Assembly (NCBI GenBank): GCA_001599355.1
Contig: BCGQ01000001.1
Location: forward strand, 2,669,135-2,733,134
Length of the DNA: 64,000 bases
DNA from: Nakazawaea peltata
Lineage: Eukaryota > Ascomycota > Pichiomycetes > Alaninales > Pachysolenaceae
Direction: 5' to 3'
In this document: positions 47,416 through 57,476 of the stretch, in pieces
Numbering within the stretch: position 1 is the first letter of the stretch
How the letters are laid out: each line of letters begins with the position of its first letter
The notes under the pieces: model-generated
Databases searched by the model: none
What the model was told of the DNA's origin: nothing
The model's input: only the letters and a program-made list of their open reading frames with translations
Position numbers and translations under genes: made by a program

Positions 47416-49059
47416 TTAATCACTCGACATTTCACTGTCTGAGTTGTATGATAATGCTAATTGTTGAGATACTTCGGTCTCTTGGATATCGCTGGCCTCG
47501 ACGTAACTCTTCCGGTGTCTTCCCGGTTGTAATTTCGTGGCGAACGGTGAAGAAGGCGAGTATTCATGCTGAGAAATAGGAGAGAAATTGATCTCTTTAG
47601 TGGATCTACTTAAACTACCTGAAATGTCCGAGTCGGAACTCAATTCTGGTTCAGAATCAGATTGGATTGGACTAGCCAAACCTACCGATGTCATATTTTG
47701 AACTCTGCTATCCAAATCAGAGTCATCATTGCTATCAATTTGGGTTGATATCTTTGAAATACGGAGCCCATCCAATTGGGTGTCGATAGATCGTTTGGAC
47801 AGCAAATTACGAAACAATTCTTCATAGTCTTGTACACCAATCTTATCGAAGCTCTGTTGGAGATCCTTGATGATTTTATAGGGTGTTTCGAACTGGAAAT
47901 CCCGAACACATACCGAGTATCTTTTCAAGCTGAGACGTAAGGCTTCTAAAACCAGATGCCGGTCTTCACTATGAGTCATATATAAATATTCCAGCTCCAG
48001 CTGGTGACATAACAGTAAATAGTATTGAAATTCTCCTTCTAAACTGAAAGGTTGTTGTAAAATCAACTCTTCGAGTAAATCACGACACTCACGGAAATCG
48101 AAACTCATTAATTTAGACCATACTAAAGATTTGAAATACATAGGAGTGAATTTCTTGGTTCCGTATCTCCATTGTTTTGGACGTAATGTCTTTGCATATC
48201 CAACGTTGATTCCGAAACTATTACGGAGCCAGATCAAGAACCGTTCAACTTTACGTGAGTTATTTTCTGAGATCAAATTCTTCAATTTCAGTAAATTCAG
48301 ATCTTCCAATGTGATCAAGAAGTTTGGAATCTCCACATCCCTTGAAATGTTTGATAATATTCTAGTTTGATATGAATCCAATTCAATATCCTCCAGCTTA
48401 GCTGCCCTTTGTAAGTTTTCTTCTTCTGTCCGTGTAAGAATTTCCAATCCTAAAGGCCAAAGAGATTTCAAATCGGCATTTCCCGTTCTTATTAACAACA
48501 GGAAACAAGTGCTCGCGGTTCTCCAGTTATGTTTAAGTACCATTATATGCAAAAGATTCGTCAACATCTTGACGTGATATTTATCAAATAAAACAATATC
48601 GGTATTTACCGAGTCTTTATGGGTATGCTTGGAGTTGAAAAATATCATCTTATTGGGTTTGATTTCTAGTCCACGTCTCATGGCCTCAAGTCTCTGTTCT
48701 ACAAATACTTGACGCTGACGGCTGAACAGTAAATAATCATCATCAAGGTCATCTTCATCTAAAGATTCACTTTCCTCTTGAGGTTCTTCTTCGTCAAATT
48801 CGGTCATATTCCTCTTTTTTTTATTGCCCTTGTTGTTCTTCTGTTTCTTTGTTGATTCGGTTTCAGGGTACCATAACTCATAACTCTCATTAGATGGTTC
48901 TCTCAAGTGTTCTAAATAGGCCTTTCGTTCCTCTTTTGAGGAGAAGTCGGTGTAACCTTTAGCAAGCCGCCTCTTTTCCAGATTCACCAAATCTTCAAGA
49001 CCTCGTGTTGGATCATGACGCAACCGACCTTGGATGGTCCAATATACATCTTCAAACAT
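47416..49059 (-). CDS. RRN11: RNA polymerase I core factor subunit Rrn11
   Basis: 547 residues (S. cerevisiae 507). The best match is the TPR-like block beginning YHVKMLTNLLHIMVLKHNW and continuing LIRTGNADLKSLWPLGLEIL near 155-210, which follows S. cerevisiae Rrn11 (TLTDLLHLNVSRHNW...KSLWGIGVEIL). An acidic stretch (EEEPQEESESLDEDD) sits near 90-105, and the C terminus ends in an Asp/Ser acidic tail (SDSEMSSD), again as in Rrn11. Core factor (Rrn6-Rrn7-Rrn11) recruits Pol I to rDNA. Assignment rests on remembered homology of a fast-evolving family. Confidence 0.78.
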   Translation of the reverse strand: MFEDVYWTIQGRLRHDPTRGLEDLVNLEKRRLAKGYTDFSSKEERKAYLEHLREPSNESYELWYPETESTKKQKNNKGNKKKRNMTEFDEEEPQEESESLDEDDLDDDYLLFSRQRQVFVEQRLEAMRRGLEIKPNKMIFFNSKHTHKDSVNTDIVLFDKYHVKMLTNLLHIMVLKHNWRTASTCFLLLIRTGNADLKSLWPLGLEILTRTEEENLQRAAKLEDIELDSYQTRILSNISRDVEIPNFLITLEDLNLLKLKNLISENNSRKVERFLIWLRNSFGINVGYAKTLRPKQWRYGTKKFTPMYFKSLVWSKLMSFDFRECRDLLEELILQQPFSLEGEFQYYLLLCHQLELEYLYMTHSEDRHLVLEALRLSLKRYSVCVRDFQFETPYKIIKDLQQSFDKIGVQDYEELFRNLLSKRSIDTQLDGLRISKISTQIDSNDDSDLDSRVQNMTSVGLASPIQSDSEPELSSDSDISGSLSRSTKEINFSPISQHEYSPSSPFATKLQPGRHRKSYVEASDIQETEVSQQLALSYNSDSEMSSD

Positions 49060-49603
49060 GATTTCCCCGAGATTCTTGGTATCTGTGAAGGTGTTGAATC
49101 ATCTCATCGACTACGGCGCTAAAAAGAAAACAGAAAATTTTTTAGTTAGGAGTTGGTGATTCGTAAATTGCTGAATGAAATTTGATTGGAATCTGTAAAT
49201 TGCTGAGCATAGATAAGAGGTGGGCAGAAGGGATGGGGAAGGGATGGGGAGAAGACGAGCGGGGGACGGGGAGATGAGATTAAGAGGTTTTTGGATGGTT
49301 AGGCAAAGGAGAAGAGGTGTGATGATTGGAATGATGATGAATTTCAATCTCAACACCAACCTCAATTTGTCCTCTTCCTTCTCATCCCCCTCTTCTTCCC
49401 AATTATATCTTATATAACTAATAATTTCCACTAATTAGGTCTATCACTAGTCAAAAAAACTATTTCCTAATTGGGTTCTTATCGGCAAGCATTTTTTATA
49501 TTCCGTACGGCTCAAAAAGTTAGCCATCTTGTTTGACATAAGTTGATATTCTGTGGGAATAGACTAATTGGAGCCCTTATAATTGCAATTGAGTACTGTT
49601 ACC
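49060..49603. other. intergenic, divergent promoter RRN11/CPS1
   Basis: 544 bp. A G-rich block (ggggaaggg, 49220-49300) is followed by CTAATTAGGT and CTAATTGGGTT boxes (49432-49470) and a single CTTATC (GATA) element at 49478-49483 upstream of CPS1. No gene is seen. Confidence 0.6.
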
Positions 49604-51349
49604 ATGGAAAAGGTTCAAACATCTAAGAAATTAGCTCTTTTGAAGAAGAGTGCCGTGTGTGGATTGGCTCTTGGGCTGATTTTCACTGCTACAACCACTT
49701 CAGAATTTTTGAGAAACTCATTTGGAGGCAGACCATTTGGAGGAATTGATGACAATGGCTTCTCTGAATTGGGCTCCATGTGTCCTATTTATGATAAGCT
49801 TGCTCCCTCTTCCTACTACAAAGACAATTCGACTGTCGAGTACATTATGAAGGACCCTGGCTTCAGAGCTGAATCTCTCAAGAAATTCAGTGACTCTATT
49901 AAGATTGAGACCTGCGTCTATGATAATGCTCCAGAGCCTGCTGATGACCCAGAATACTGGGCTAAGTTTGGTCCATTCCATGATTATCTTGAGAAGACTT
50001 TCCCTTCTATCTACGAGAGCCTCAAGGTTGAGACTGTGAACACTTACGGTTTGGTATACACCTGGGAAGGTTCTGATAAGGACTTGAAACCAGTTTTGTT
50101 AACTGCTCACCAAGACACTGTTCCTGTTCAAGAAGAGACTATTAAAGATTGGAAGTATCCTCCATTCGAAGGTCATTACGAGGACAAGATCATCTATGGA
50201 CGTGGTGTCTGTGATTGTAAGAACTTATTGATCGGATTACTCGAGACTGTTGAAATTCTTTTAAAAGAAGATTTCAAGCCTAAGAGAACAATTGTATTGG
50301 CCTTTGGTGCTGACGAAGAGATCTCTGGTTCGATCTATGCCTCTAAGATTGGTGCTTTCTTAGAAGACAGATACGGTCCAGACTCCTTCTATGCTATTTT
50401 GGATGAGGGATCCGGTTCTTTGGAGAAATACGAGGATATCTTCATTGCTGCCCCAGCTACTCTGGAGAAAGGTGCCACTGATATCCTTTTTGAGCTTTAT
50501 ACTCCAGGTGGACACTCGTCAGTTCCTCCAGACCACACCTCAATTGGTATGATGTCCGATTTGATCACCTTATTAGAGCTGAATCCATTTGAGCCAATTC
50601 TCTCCACCTCCAATCCAGCTTTAGGATACATGCAATGTATTGCTAAGTACTCCGAACTGTTAGAGACCAATGTAAGAAAGTCGATTTTGAGAGCTGGTTT
50701 CGATAAGATCTCCAACAGCGAGGCCGTCAAGTATTTCACCAGCAACAAGCACTTGAAGTTCTTGATTCAAACCTCTCAAGCTACCGATATTATCTCCGGT
50801 GGTGCCAAATCCAATGCTTTGCCTGAACATGTCGCCGTTACTATCAACCACAGAGTCGCCTTCGAGAGCAGTACGCAAGAGACTTACGACAGATCTCTTG
50901 GTTTTGTTAAACAAATCGCCGAGAAGTATGACTTGGGTATCGTCTTGAACGATGGAACCGAATACATCAAGCCAACTGCTAACGGGTACTTTGTCGTTTC
51001 TTTCGAGAGACGTACCGAGCCTACCAGAGTTTCTCCTCTTTCGTCTCCGGTATGGAAAACTTACAGTGGTGCGTTAAGACATTTATACGAGGACATCGTT
51101 TTCGAAGGTGCGTTGGAAAAACCTGTCGTGGTTGCACCAAATGTGCCAACCGGAAATACTGATACCCGTCACTACTTGAACTTATCTACAAATATCTACA
51201 GATCGGTACCAAGCTATTCGTTTATGAATCTTGATTCACATGCTCATAGTGTTGACGAGCAATTGGAAATCGACACTCATTTCCATACCATTGCCTTTTA
51301 TTACGAGTATTTACAAATGATTCTGTATGAATCTGCTCAGGATGAGTAA
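49604..51349 (+). CDS. CPS1: vacuolar Gly-X carboxypeptidase S
   Basis: 581 residues (S. cerevisiae Cps1 is 576). An M20 zinc peptidase delivered to the vacuole through the multivesicular body as a type II membrane protein. The N-terminal anchor is about residues 13-32 (AVCGLALGLIFTATT) with lysines on the cytosolic side usable for ubiquitin sorting. Metal-site motifs: LTAHQDTVPVQ, GRGVCDCKN and FGADEEISGS; the dimerisation insert has GGHSSVPPDHTS. ATG 49604 is the first in frame. Confidence 0.94.
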   Translation: MEKVQTSKKLALLKKSAVCGLALGLIFTATTTSEFLRNSFGGRPFGGIDDNGFSELGSMCPIYDKLAPSSYYKDNSTVEYIMKDPGFRAESLKKFSDSIKIETCVYDNAPEPADDPEYWAKFGPFHDYLEKTFPSIYESLKVETVNTYGLVYTWEGSDKDLKPVLLTAHQDTVPVQEETIKDWKYPPFEGHYEDKIIYGRGVCDCKNLLIGLLETVEILLKEDFKPKRTIVLAFGADEEISGSIYASKIGAFLEDRYGPDSFYAILDEGSGSLEKYEDIFIAAPATLEKGATDILFELYTPGGHSSVPPDHTSIGMMSDLITLLELNPFEPILSTSNPALGYMQCIAKYSELLETNVRKSILRAGFDKISNSEAVKYFTSNKHLKFLIQTSQATDIISGGAKSNALPEHVAVTINHRVAFESSTQETYDRSLGFVKQIAEKYDLGIVLNDGTEYIKPTANGYFVVSFERRTEPTRVSPLSSPVWKTYSGALRHLYEDIVFEGALEKPVVVAPNVPTGNTDTRHYLNLSTNIYRSVPSYSFMNLDSHAHSVDEQLEIDTHFHTIAFYYEYLQMILYESAQDE

Positions 51350-51415
51350 AGTCATCGAGGCCCCTTCTAACCCCTTTTAGCCCCCCTTTTTTAATCATTT
51401 TTGGCTCTAAATGAG

Positions 51416-51434
51416 AATTTTCCTTAGGAAAATT
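51416..51434. repeat. inverted repeat AATTTTCC-TTA-GGAAAATT
   Basis: 8-bp perfect arms and a 3-bp centre, 67 bp after the CPS1 stop; it could act in 3' end formation or as a protein site. Confidence 0.75.
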
Positions 51435-51870
51435 GGGGCGGGGCGCAGCTTAGAGAAGAGCTTAGAGAGAGGGGGGAGAGCTTGGCAAGTGGCTGACACA
51501 GATGAGCATGACAGGTCATGTCAGGCCCTGGATTTGGCAACATCATGACACTGGTCTGTTTATCTGAATTGTCCCTACATAGTTCCAATTCCAATATTAT
51601 TTCAATTTATTATACCCTATAAACAATATCTGTAAAATGCAGGCTCGGAAGAAAAGATTTTCTCGTTTAGTAGTTTTAAATGCCGACTGTTTAAACCCGA
51701 AACTAAACGCGAGTTGCAAATCGCGACAGCCAAGCCTCAATAGAAGAATTAACATGAAATACGATAGCAAGACTAAGTAAATGGCACAAGACCAGAATGC
51801 AGAGGTCAGGCACCGCAACAGACTAATTCCCAGGAACGTCCCCCCTCCTTCATCCCCTTGCCGGTATGTC

Positions 51871-51901
51871 CCGGTTCCGCGACACTGTCGCGATGAGCCG
51901 G
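51871..51901. repeat. GC-rich inverted repeat around CGCGACA-c-TGTCGCG
   Basis: A perfect 7-bp inner inverted repeat (51878-51892) is flanked by ccggttc and gagccgg, which also pair apart from one G-U and a two-base bulge. It lies about 170 bp upstream of the PLB start. Confidence 0.75.
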
Positions 51902-52005
51902 ATCTCAAAATTTCGTCTTCGGCTTCTGTATTAAAGTTTTTTCCTTTAGAAAATCGTGCATGGATCATGCAGTCTAAACAAAGGATGAAATTCTTTCATA
52001 ACATC

Positions 52006-52013
52006 TATATAAA
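52006..52013 (+). promoter_or_regulatory. TATA box of the phospholipase B gene
   Basis: TATATAAA 57-64 bp upstream of the ATG. Confidence 0.5.
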
Positions 52014-52069
52014 CTTAAGAAGAGTCAGGTATTTTGGATTGGATAAACAGTAAATCATACAGACACAAC

Positions 52070-53986
52070 ATGGTATCTTGTAGTGTTAATTGGAGACTTG
52101 TTGCTGGGGTATCTGCGTTATTTGCAGCCCCTGCCATCGCTTGGTCCCCCACCGATTCTTACGCTCCAGGAAATGTCACATGCCCATCGACTAACACTTC
52201 ATTTGTCAGACCCGCCGATGGACTTTCCGACGACGAAAAGCTGTATATCAAGGGTAGACATGAGATTACCGATGTGAACTTGGTCAGTTTCTTGGAACAT
52301 GCCAATTTGACCGATTTCGATGCCCAAGACTACATCGATTCTTTGAACTCATCGATCACCATCGGAGTCGCTTTCTCTGGAGGAGGATACAGAGCAATGT
52401 TGAACGGAGCCGGGCAATTATCGGCTTTGGATAATCGTACAGATGGTGCTTGGGAAAACGGGTTGGGTGGTTTACTCGAAAGTACCACCTATATCACCGG
52501 ATTATCAGGAGGAAACTGGATGATGGGAACCGTCGTTTATAATAACTGGACCTCAGTTCAAGAAATTTTGGATGACGGAGTTATTTGGGACTTAGAGGAC
52601 TCAATGTTCAACCCAGGTGGTTACAATATCTTTGAGACTTTAGGATACTGGGATGATATTACCGATGACCTTGACCTTAAGAGAAATGCCGGTTTCAATA
52701 TCACCTTGACTGATCCTTGGGCTCGTCTGTTGTCTTATCAATTCTTCACTAACTATTCGAATCTGGGAGCTGCTTTGACAGTTTCCACCTTAAGAGATGC
52801 TGATGTGTTCAAGAGTTATGAGATGCCATTCCCAATCCATGTCGCCGATGGTAGAACTCCAGGTACCGAGATTATTTCTCTCAATTCTACTGTGTTTGAA
52901 ATCACTCCATATGAACTTGGATCATGGGATCCTTCATTGTACCTGTTTACTGATGTTAAGTACCTTGGAACCGAGGTAAGTGATGGTTACCCAACTACTG
53001 ACCAATGTATTGCAGGTTTCGATAATGCTGGGTTCATCATGGGTACTTCTTCCACCTTGTTCAACCAGTTCATTTTACAATTGAACACCACTGGACTTTC
53101 TGGTGCTTTATACGATATTATTGAGTACTTCTTGAATGATTTAAGTGAGGATTACGATGATATTGCCGTCTATAGACCAAACCCCTTCTATGAGACCGAT
53201 TATGCTGAAACCGGTTCCATTGTGGAGGCAGACACTTTGTACCTTGTAGATGGAGGAGAAGATTATCAAAATGTTCCGTTATATCCATTACTTCAACCGG
53301 AGAGAGAGGTTGATATCATCCTTGCCTTCGATAACTCGGCCGACACCAATGAATACTGGCCAAATGGTACCTCTTTAACTTATACTTACGAGAGACAATT
53401 TGGTAGTCAAGGTAATAGGACAGTTTTCCCATATGTTCCAGATGTTAACAGTTTCATTAATTTGAATTTGACAGCCAAACCAACTTTCTTCGGTTGCAAT
53501 AGCTCAAACTTGACTTCTCTTTCCGACGACGGTTTAATCCCACCTTTAGTTGTCTACATGGCCAACAGACCTTTCAGTTACTGGTCCAATACTTCTACCT
53601 ATAAGATGTCCTACAGTGAAGATGAGAAGAGAGGGGTGATTACTAACGGATTTGAAGTTGCTTCTCGTTTAAATATGACAATTGATGATGAATGGCGTGC
53701 TTGTTTGGCTTGTGCCATTATTAGAAGATCTGAAGAAAGAGACGGAATCGAACAATCCGAGCAATGTCAAAGCTGTTTCCAAGAATACTGTTGGGATGGA
53801 TCTTTGGACACCGATGACACTGACATTCCAGTCAATTTCACCGAGACAGGAACCACCAATGGTCCTGAGGATACCAATAACACCAGTTCAGGTTCGATTC
53901 TCAGACTTGCCGGAACCAATTCTGCCGCTCAACAAATGTTCCTGGTTGCTTCCATCGTCATCGGTACTTATATCTTGATGGCCTAA
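52070..53986 (+). CDS. secreted GPI-anchored phospholipase B / lysophospholipase
   Basis: 638 residues. The signal peptide is about 1-23 (LVAGVSALFAAPAIAW). The cPLA2-like catalytic domain has FSGGGYRAMLNGAG with the oxyanion loop Arg, nucleophile Ser in GLSGGNWMMG, and catalytic Asp in VDGGEDYQNVPLYPLL. Many N-x-S/T sites fit a glycoprotein. The final hydrophobic run (MFLVASIVIGTYILMA) after a Ser/Asn/Thr-rich stretch is a GPI attachment signal. Plb enzymes deacylate phospholipids at the cell surface. S. cerevisiae has PLB1-3; I do not choose one. Confidence 0.94.
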   Translation: MVSCSVNWRLVAGVSALFAAPAIAWSPTDSYAPGNVTCPSTNTSFVRPADGLSDDEKLYIKGRHEITDVNLVSFLEHANLTDFDAQDYIDSLNSSITIGVAFSGGGYRAMLNGAGQLSALDNRTDGAWENGLGGLLESTTYITGLSGGNWMMGTVVYNNWTSVQEILDDGVIWDLEDSMFNPGGYNIFETLGYWDDITDDLDLKRNAGFNITLTDPWARLLSYQFFTNYSNLGAALTVSTLRDADVFKSYEMPFPIHVADGRTPGTEIISLNSTVFEITPYELGSWDPSLYLFTDVKYLGTEVSDGYPTTDQCIAGFDNAGFIMGTSSTLFNQFILQLNTTGLSGALYDIIEYFLNDLSEDYDDIAVYRPNPFYETDYAETGSIVEADTLYLVDGGEDYQNVPLYPLLQPEREVDIILAFDNSADTNEYWPNGTSLTYTYERQFGSQGNRTVFPYVPDVNSFINLNLTAKPTFFGCNSSNLTSLSDDGLIPPLVVYMANRPFSYWSNTSTYKMSYSEDEKRGVITNGFEVASRLNMTIDDEWRACLACAIIRRSEERDGIEQSEQCQSCFQEYCWDGSLDTDDTDIPVNFTETGTTNGPEDTNNTSSGSILRLAGTNSAAQQMFLVASIVIGTYILMA

Positions 53987-54150
53987 AAAATTAGATACCT
54001 TTAAACTTTAAACTTTATTATTTAACCTGTGACATTATGTACGATCTTAAAGCTGTAGTGCCTAAGAAAAATTAAAATTTGAAAAATCGATAAAATTTTT
54101 TGGACTCGAGTTGAGACTTGAGTTGAAGATTCAGTTGAACCACACCAGAG

Positions 54151-55140
54151 ATGAGTCAAGACCGTACCGAAGAGGAATTGAAGACTCTTTTACTGTCTTA
54201 TAGAGACGGATTACAACTGTGGAAAGAACAGCTCAGTTCGAAGGAGTTACGCTCCAAAATCCAAGCAGCCAAAGTTGAAAATCCGATCGATGAGTTGATC
54301 AAATTATGTCGTCTTATTCATGCCAACACCACCAAGATGGGTATTGTCTTTGCGAAACCCTTAAAGGACATCAATGCTGCATATAAACAAACACAAGAAA
54401 CCAGTTCGAATTCTGTGTTGTTGATCAGTCTTTGCAGTCAGATGCTCGGCTCCAACTCGATGAGCAAGTTATATTTGGATGAGATCTTCACTGTGATCCA
54501 GAAGTTATTGGGGACCCTTGAACTGTTCATCACCGAGCTTGTAGATGATGAAGATGACAAGAGATTAGTGTCTGTGGGGAAAATTTGGGACGTGGTTGAT
54601 CAGTTAATTAAGATCTCGGAGATCGGTAAAGTTGGAGTTTTGAAATTGAAATTCAAAGATATCACAGCTATGCTTGCCGACGGTATCGAAGAATTAGAAC
54701 TGTGGATCGAAGACCCTAATAGCTTAGATGATGAGGATCCTTTTGAATTTGAGGATCCTCCACTGGACGACGAGCCGGAAGACACCAAAGACCTGGAAGA
54801 ACCAGATGACTATTCCGATATCCTTCCAGATGCCAAATTATATCTCAATAAGATCAAAATGATCAAACTTTTGGTGAATTCTTTGGTCAAAAGTGTACCT
54901 AATTCGATCAAGGACTCCGATCTTGATCTGATCTACGAGACTGTCAAATCCTTCAACGAAATAGCCGACGAAATCATCTACAAAATCATCTTTGAGAACA
55001 ACCTACAAGAGGCCAAGTTTTGGTTCCAGAAGTCGGTCAAGGCCACCGTTGGAGCCATCGAGATCTTGAGAAAGGCCAATAAGAACGATGAGAAGAAGTT
55101 GAAATGGTTGGATACATGGGAGTTGAAGTATCAAGAGTAA
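54151..55140 (+). CDS. GCIP/CCNDBP1-like acidic helical protein
   Basis: 329 residues, nearly all alpha-helical by composition, with a very acidic linker (DDEDPFEFEDPPLDDEPEDTK, about 190-215). Residues 45-165 and 220-325 form two leucine-rich helical blocks, the layout of the cyclin-D1-binding GCIP family (KMGIVFAKPLKDINAAY, KAGYxxxK-like helices). No catalytic motif is seen. Family assignment comes from overall pattern and is tentative. Convergent with LAS17, 40 bp apart. Confidence 0.55.
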   Translation: MSQDRTEEELKTLLLSYRDGLQLWKEQLSSKELRSKIQAAKVENPIDELIKLCRLIHANTTKMGIVFAKPLKDINAAYKQTQETSSNSVLLISLCSQMLGSNSMSKLYLDEIFTVIQKLLGTLELFITELVDDEDDKRLVSVGKIWDVVDQLIKISEIGKVGVLKLKFKDITAMLADGIEELELWIEDPNSLDDEDPFEFEDPPLDDEPEDTKDLEEPDDYSDILPDAKLYLNKIKMIKLLVNSLVKSVPNSIKDSDLDLIYETVKSFNEIADEIIYKIIFENNLQEAKFWFQKSVKATVGAIEILRKANKNDEKKLKWLDTWELKYQE

Positions 55141-55180
55141 CGTTACATCTATATATAGTTATTTTAATGCATTTTGTTTT

Positions 55181-57199
55181 TTACCAATCTCCGTCGTCAT
55201 CTTCGTCATCGCTATTGCTTACTTTGTTCTTTCTTTGCAGTAAGGCGGCACTTAATGCATCGGCGAGGGATGCTGGTTGTCCTGGGACACTTCCTCCAGA
55301 GGAAGGAACGGCAACTGGTTCACCTTTTGCTTCTTGTAATAATACTGAAGGTTTATCAAGTTGTGATTTGTCCACTTTCCGCAAAGCTCCGATTCCTGCA
55401 CCTCTAATGGAAGCCAATAAAGCGTCTCTTCCGGCGTCACCAGTTGCTTCATTGAGAGGAGCGTCATTGGAGGTGCCCATTGGTGGTAATGGAGGAGGTG
55501 GAGGAGCAGCTCCGGTAGGCAGGGCAGCTCCAGAAGGCAGAGCCATAGTTGGAGGAAGGGGTGGAGGAGGAGGAGCTCCACCGGAAGGCAGGGCCAATGT
55601 TGGAGGTAATGGAGGAGGAGGTGGTGCCCCTCCAGAAGGCAGAGCCAATGTTGGAGGTAATGGAGGTGGTGGTGGAGCAGAAGCAGCAGGTGCAGTATTA
55701 AGTTGTGGAGGTAATGGAGGTGGTGCAGGCAGAGATGAACTGACTGCAGGAGCAGCTGGGACAGTTCTTTGTGGAGGAGCTGGTAAATTGGCAAGAGATA
55801 TTGGCAGTTGTGGAGCCAGCTGAGGCAGTTGCATTGGAGGCAATTGCGGAGGCAATTGTGGAGCCAGCTGAGGCACGGCCTGAGGTACCTGTTGCATTGG
55901 AGCCAGTGGGACTGGTCTTTGAGCTGGAGTCCTCGATGGAGGAGGAGGTGGTGCATTACCTCTTCTTGGTGGTGGAGGTGGAGGAGCACCACCTGTCCTC
56001 AGAGGTGGCATAGGTACAGGTCTACCACCCAGTACAGCACCACCCACAGCTCTAGGAGGTGGCAGAGGAGGCATTCCTCCTCTTGCAGGTGGAGGAGGAG
56101 GTACTCCACCCCTTCCTGGTGGCGGAGGTGGAACTCCAGGTCTTGCTTGTTGTGATGCTGGTACTGGCATCGAAGGTCTGGCCGTCGAAACCGGAAGAGC
56201 AGCCGGTGGAGGAACTCTAAATACTCTTGGAGCCAGCAGCAGCAGCACTTGGGGCAGCAGCAGCGGGGCCTGATCCTCCAGATCAGGCACCTCACTCTGA
56301 TGTGATGAAGGTGTTGATGTTCTAGTAGGTTCATAACTAGAAGGAGGAGAAAAATCGTAACCATCATCATCAAATGGAGTCTGTGGAGCACTAGTGGAAG
56401 GTGTATGGGCACCAGAACCAGGTGGTGGTGGTGGAGGAGCAGCCTTTTTACGTGTTTTAGAAGGAGTAGAGGCTGGTGAACTGGCAGCAGCATTACTCAA
56501 TGGCTCCTCACGATGTTTATACTGATATTTCCTTGGAATAGGAGGCTCCAATCCGACTAATGGTCCTCCTTGCTGAGCTATATAATCCTTAATAAACTCA
56601 CGATTATCAGCTATCATTTCCTCAGTGATCCCTGAAGCTTCTAATTCCTTATATAAAGAGCGCCATTCAGGTGGAGGAAGATCATCATAGAATAATGGCC
56701 CTTTAGAACGGCGGACCCTTTGTTCAGAGTCAATTCCACGAGGTCCAGGCGCCAGTTGTTGAGGTTTCATAGTCTTTTTCAACAGAATTGCATTCTTATT
56801 ATTAACAGTCAGCTTGGATCCATGCTTAACACGATTCTTAACCCTTTTCAAGAAATGAGAAGCCTCACTTAGATCCTCAAATAACAACCCAGCGTAACAT
56901 TCATCCAATTCAAACGTGTGGAAGAAGGTTCTATCCTGATTATATTCGAAATCCACGTACAATTCCTGATCCCAAATGACACCGCGGCTACCGCTGATAT
57001 CGACCATCTTCAAAAAGAAGGTATGCCCTACTAAATCATCACATAAAACTATTGCCCCAGATAATCCAGTGAATTGCCATTCATCTTTATTGGGGTAGGC
57101 GATATATAAGCGCGCTACGGTGGCATCGATGACTTTGTTGGAGGCTTTTGGAATTGCCCGCTTGATCTTTTCTTTGTCATTCGTTGTAAGCGCCCCCAT
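55181..57199 (-). CDS. LAS17: WASP homologue Las17
   Basis: 672 residues (S. cerevisiae 633). The N-terminal WH1 domain (about 5-130) includes YIAYPNKDEWQFTGLSGAIVL and DQELYVDFEY. A long proline-rich SH3-binding region with PPPPP runs follows (about 245-590), then a WH2 (RDALLASIRGAGIGALRKV) and a C-terminal acidic motif DDEDDDGDW that contacts the Arp2/3 complex. CTG runs at residues 313-315 and 319-322 (56234-56263) read as Ala, giving an Ala/Pro segment. It activates actin patch assembly with Arc35 of this window. Confidence 0.96.
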   Translation of the reverse strand: MGALTTNDKEKIKRAIPKASNKVIDATVARLYIAYPNKDEWQFTGLSGAIVLCDDLVGHTFFLKMVDISGSRGVIWDQELYVDFEYNQDRTFFHTFELDECYAGLLFEDLSEASHFLKRVKNRVKHGSKLTVNNKNAILLKKTMKPQQLAPGPRGIDSEQRVRRSKGPLFYDDLPPPEWRSLYKELEASGITEEMIADNREFIKDYIAQQGGPLVGLEPPIPRKYQYKHREEPLSNAAASSPASTPSKTRKKAAPPPPPPGSGAHTPSTSAPQTPFDDDGYDFSPPSSYEPTRTSTPSSHQSEVPDLEDQAPLLLPQVLLLLAPRVFRVPPPAALPVSTARPSMPVPASQQARPGVPPPPPGRGGVPPPPPARGGMPPLPPPRAVGGAVLGGRPVPMPPLRTGGAPPPPPPRRGNAPPPPPSRTPAQRPVPLAPMQQVPQAVPQLAPQLPPQLPPMQLPQLAPQLPISLANLPAPPQRTVPAAPAVSSSLPAPPPLPPQLNTAPAASAPPPPPLPPTLALPSGGAPPPPPLPPTLALPSGGAPPPPPLPPTMALPSGAALPTGAAPPPPPLPPMGTSNDAPLNEATGDAGRDALLASIRGAGIGALRKVDKSQLDKPSVLLQEAKGEPVAVPSSGGSVPGQPASLADALSAALLQRKNKVSNSDDEDDDGDW

Positions 57200-57319
57200 C
57201 ACTTTGTTGTACCTCTCATTTGATTCTTTAAATTCACCCCTTTACAGTTGTTAATATTGTTGAGCCGTCGTGGCGGGTAGATCGCGCAGGACCATCAAAT
57301 ACAGGGGATTTGCATTAAG

Positions 57320-57328
57320 TGCACGACC
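57320..57328 (-). promoter_or_regulatory. GGTCGTGCA core between LAS17 and TMA7
   Basis: TGCACGACC on the plus strand, 121 bp from the LAS17 start and 150 bp from the TMA7 start. Confidence 0.4.
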
Positions 57329-57476
57329 ATAGGCTCAGGGAGGGGATTTTGACCAATATAAGGGAACGGTGAGGGACATTTGCACTGAATACACTACCTT
57401 TTTTATCTCTTCAATAAAAATTTGAATTCAAGATTTCAATTACTTATCACTACATTAATTAGATCAACATACAACA

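Larger units (their letters stand above)
51350..52069. other. intergenic CPS1/PLB with hairpins
   Basis: 720 bp. It holds an inverted repeat AATTTTCC-TTA-GGAAAATT (51416-51434), repeated catgaca elements (51500-51550), a strong GC-rich inverted repeat (51871-51901), a second TCGCGACA box at 51720-51727, an AATCGTGCA core (51952-51960) and a TATATAAA box. No gene is favoured. Confidence 0.6.

Noticed and set aside
55104-56155. Gly-rich plus-strand frames opposite LAS17
   Set aside because: Mirror of the proline codons of LAS17; no independent signal.
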